Part shown: piece after piece, positions 6,031 through 8,009 of the stretch
Layout: every line of letters begins with the position of its first letter
How positions within the stretch are numbered: position 1 is the stretch's first letter
NCBI GenBank assembly: GCA_025924845.1
Contig: JAICHN010000241.1
Location: 1-8,009 of the forward strand
DNA length: 8,009 nt
Direction of reading: 5' to 3'
DNA from: Chloroflexota bacterium
Lineage (GTDB): Bacteria > Chloroflexota > UBA5177 > JANWHV01
Made by a program: the position numbers and the translations under genes
Notes under the pieces: model-generated
Databases searched by the model: none
What the model was told of the DNA's origin: nothing
Seen by the model: the letters and a program-made list of their open reading frames with translations, nothing else

Positions 6031-7236
6031 TTACGAACTCCCAAAGGCGCCGGCGGCAGCCAGATCGGCCCGCTCAGCGGCGCTATAGCCCAACTGATCC
6101 AGGATCGCCTCCTGGTCCGCGTTATACGCGGGCGCCCTCGTATAGGTGGGACGGAACCCGGAGAAGGTAAAGGGCATCCCGGTCATCGCCACCTGGCCGA
6201 ATACCGGGTGGTCGTAGGCCGCCAGCATGTCCCGCGCCGCCAATTCTTCACGGTCGAGCGCCTCGGCGAGGGAACGAACCGGAGCGCTGGGCACCCGGCC
6301 GTGTAGGCGCGTCAGCCAGTCCGCCGTGGTGTGTTCGCGGAAGCGCGCGCCAAGAATAGCGGACAACTCCTCGCGGTGCTCACGGCGCGCCGCGAAGCCG
6401 GCGAAACGGGGATCCGCCGCGACATCCTGCAATTCCATGGCAACGAGTAAATCCTGGAAGAACTTCTCCTTGGCGCAGGCCACGGCGAGATAGCCGTCGG
6501 CCGTTTGCATGAACTGGAAGGGGATCAGGCTGGGATGAGCCGACATGGGGAAGCGCCGCGCCTCAATCCCGGCAGTGAGATACCAGGCCGCCGGATAGGT
6601 CAGCAGGCCCAGCGCCATATCATAGAGCGAGGTGTCCACGTCGCGGCCCCGCCCGGTGCGGCCCGCGTCAAAGAGGGCAACCATCAGGGCCAGCGCCGCG
6701 CCCAGTCCGGCCGCGTAGTCCGCCAGGGAAAGGCCGCTTTTCACGGGCGGGCCGTCCGGATCCCCGGTGAGCGAGGCCCAGCCTGCCTCGGCCTGCACCA
6801 GGGGGTCGTAGCCCGGGCGGGCCGCCTGCTCGCCCTGTCGGCCGTAGGCCGAGAGGGAGACGCAGACGATGGCCGGGTTAATCCGGCCCAGGGCGGCGTA
6901 GGTCAGGCCCATCCGCTCGGGCAAGTCGCCGCGCAGGTTATTGAAGACGGCGTGTGATTCACCGACCAGCCGCTCCAGCACGGCCCGGCCGCCTGTACTC
7001 TTCAGATCCAGGGCCAGGCTGCGCTTACCCCGATTGAACGACTCGAAGAAGAGGCTATCGGTGCCGCTCTGCCCGGGCGGCACGTACCGCCCGATATCGC
7101 CTCCCATGCCGGGATCCTCGATCTTGATCACCTCGGCGCCCATATCGGCCAGGTAGAGCGTGGCATACGGCCCGGCGCCGTACTGCTCGACCGCGACGAT
7201 ACGGACGCCGGCCAGGGGCGCCTGCTCGGCCGGCAC
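6031..7236 (-). CDS. Class III (CaiB/BaiF family) CoA transferase
   Basis: 401 residues, the normal length. Family features run in order: GAGPYATLYLADMGAEVIKIE (20-40), NRGKRSLALDLK (68-79), NNLRGDLPERMGL (99-111), VCVSLSAYG (124-132), GYDPLVQAEAGWASLTG (142-158) and LADYAAGLGAALALMVAL (171-188). By analogy with formate and carnitine CoA transferases, D173 is the nucleophile that forms the mixed anhydride. TGRGRDVDTSLYD (194-206) is the usual following block. The enzyme moves CoA between a thioester and a free carboxylic acid. Neither acid can be assigned; members act on formate/oxalate, carnitine, citramalate, malate or mesaconate derivatives. GTG at 7234-7236 has GGGAG at 7243-7247 with a 6-nt spacer, only 3 nt after the E1 beta stop. 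Its position between two subunits of a dehydrogenase complex suggests a metabolic link with that complex's acyl-CoA product. Confidence 0.92.
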   Translation of the reverse strand: MPAEQAPLAGVRIVAVEQYGAGPYATLYLADMGAEVIKIEDPGMGGDIGRYVPPGQSGTDSLFFESFNRGKRSLALDLKSTGGRAVLERLVGESHAVFNNLRGDLPERMGLTYAALGRINPAIVCVSLSAYGRQGEQAARPGYDPLVQAEAGWASLTGDPDGPPVKSGLSLADYAAGLGAALALMVALFDAGRTGRGRDVDTSLYDMALGLLTYPAAWYLTAGIEARRFPMSAHPSLIPFQFMQTADGYLAVACAKEKFFQDLLVAMELQDVAADPRFAGFAARREHREELSAILGARFREHTTADWLTRLHGRVPSAPVRSLAEALDREELAARDMLAAYDHPVFGQVAMTGMPFTFSGFRPTYTRAPAYNADQEAILDQLGYSAAERADLAAAGAFGSS

Positions 7237-7239
7237 GCG

Positions 7240-8009
7240 CTACTCCCGCACCACGGTTCGCGCCGCCTCGGCGATCCGCGCCGCGCTGGGCACGGCGGCA
7301 TCCTCCAGGGGCTCGCTGAAGGCAATTGGGAAGTTGGGCATGCTCGCCGCCCGCGGAATGCTGTTCTCGGGCAGGCCCTCCTGAGCCAGCAGACTGATCA
7401 GGGTGGCGCCCCAGCCGCCCGCGTGGACCTGCTCCTCGGCGATCACCAGGTGATCAGTGCGCAGCACGCTGTCGCGAATGGTCGCCAGATCCAAGGGCGC
7501 CACCCAGCGCAGGTCGATCACTTCCGCCTCGATCCCCTCGGCGGCCAGGGTCTCGGCCGCTTGCAGGGCCCGCTCCACCATCAGCAGGGTAGCCACGATG
7601 GTCACGTCGCGGCCGGGGCGCAGAATTGCCGCCTTGCCCACTTCCGGCAAGGGCGCGTCGAGATCGACCGGTCCCTTCCTGGTGTACATCCCCTTGTGCT
7701 CGATCAACAGCACCGGGTCGTTGCAACGGATCGCCGCCCGGAGCAGCCCGTAGGCCGAGGCAGGCGTGCCGGCGGCCGCTACCAACAGACCGGGCATCTG
7801 CTGGAACCAGGATTCGCCGGTGGCGGAATGCTGAGTGCCGAAGTGCCCGGTGGCGCCGCCGATGGCCCGAACCACCAGAGGCACGGTGGTCTGGCCGCCG
7901 GACATGAAGCGAAACTTGGGGATCTCATTGATCATGGCATCGCCCGCGCTTGGCAGAAAGTCCACGAACATAATCTCCACCACGGGACGCATCCCGGTGA
8001 CGGCCATGC
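7240..8009 (-). CDS. 2-oxo acid dehydrogenase E1 component, beta subunit (pyruvate/acetoin type; partial, N-terminus beyond right edge)
   Basis: Open at the right edge; 255 residues are visible from the first ATG (8005-8007), which is almost certainly internal because E1 beta proteins have about 325-340 residues. Roughly 70-80 N-terminal residues are missing, including part of the thiamine-diphosphate-binding region. Visible landmarks, counted from that Met: TGMRPVVEIMFVDFL (4-18), RFMSGGQTTVPLVVR (33-47), the conserved QHS histidine H60, AAIRCNDPVLLIEHKGMY (91-108), and the C-terminal transketolase-like domain from about 120, with GRDVTIVAT (132-140) and EAEVIDLRWVAPLD (160-173). With an E1 alpha partner, probably encoded just upstream outside the window, it would decarboxylate a 2-oxo acid or cleave acetoin using ThDP and acylate the E2 lipoyl group. 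The sequence style is closest to the AcoB/PdhB group; substrate is not settled. It ends with TAG, 3 nt before the CoA transferase start. Confidence 0.93.
   Translation of the reverse strand, partial: MAVTGMRPVVEIMFVDFLPSAGDAMINEIPKFRFMSGGQTTVPLVVRAIGGATGHFGTQHSATGESWFQQMPGLLVAAAGTPASAYGLLRAAIRCNDPVLLIEHKGMYTRKGPVDLDAPLPEVGKAAILRPGRDVTIVATLLMVERALQAAETLAAEGIEAEVIDLRWVAPLDLATIRDSVLRTDHLVIAEEQVHAGGWGATLISLLAQEGLPENSIPRAASMPNFPIAFSEPLEDAAVPSAARIAEAARTVVRE
7243..7247 (-). promoter_or_regulatory. Ribosome binding site GGGAG for the CoA transferase
   Basis: GGGAG lies inside the last codons of the E1 beta gene, 6 nt before the GTG at 7234-7236. It supports the GTG start and implies that E1 beta and the CoA transferase are translated from one message. 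Confidence 0.6.

Overview
The window is GC-rich bacterial DNA in which every credible gene lies on the minus strand, so transcription runs from the right edge to the left. Gene spacing is very tight (gaps of 3, 5 and 34 nt, two 4-nt ATGA overlaps, one 75-nt gap), which points to a single long operon cut at both window edges. GC-rich codon use, two GTG starts and protein style would suit a high-GC Terrabacteria-type organism such as Chloroflexota or an actinobacterium. That is a weak guess, because no taxonomic marker is present. There is no gene-free stretch above about 75 nt, and I see no promoter, terminator, RNA gene, mobile element or CRISPR array.

Right part (about 4811-8009): an acyl-CoA-forming module. 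In transcription order it holds the E1 beta subunit of a pyruvate/acetoin-type 2-oxo acid dehydrogenase (N-terminus beyond the right edge), a class III (CaiB/BaiF) CoA transferase, and the dihydrolipoamide acyltransferase E2 with one lipoyl domain, a peripheral-subunit-binding domain and the catalytic domain. E1 alpha is probably just upstream, outside the window. No E3 is visible.

Left part (1-4776): a CUT2-type sugar ABC importer in the order ATPase, permease, permease, periplasmic-type binding protein. This is the order of lsrACDB. The proteins resemble the AI-2 (Lsr) and rhamnose (Rha) importers more than ribose or xylose importers, but the binding pocket mixes features of both, so the ligand is left open. 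The binding protein runs off the left edge and lacks only its extreme C-terminus.

The most notable feature is an in-frame TAA at 3499-3501. It cuts the tandem ATPase between the signature motif and Walker B of its second nucleotide-binding domain; the reading frame continues intact on the other side behind a GTG codon. The gene is therefore either freshly inactivated, translated as two pieces, or affected by a sequence error. The layout suggests import of a small carbohydrate-like compound linked to its conversion to an acyl-CoA, but that link is inference from gene order only.
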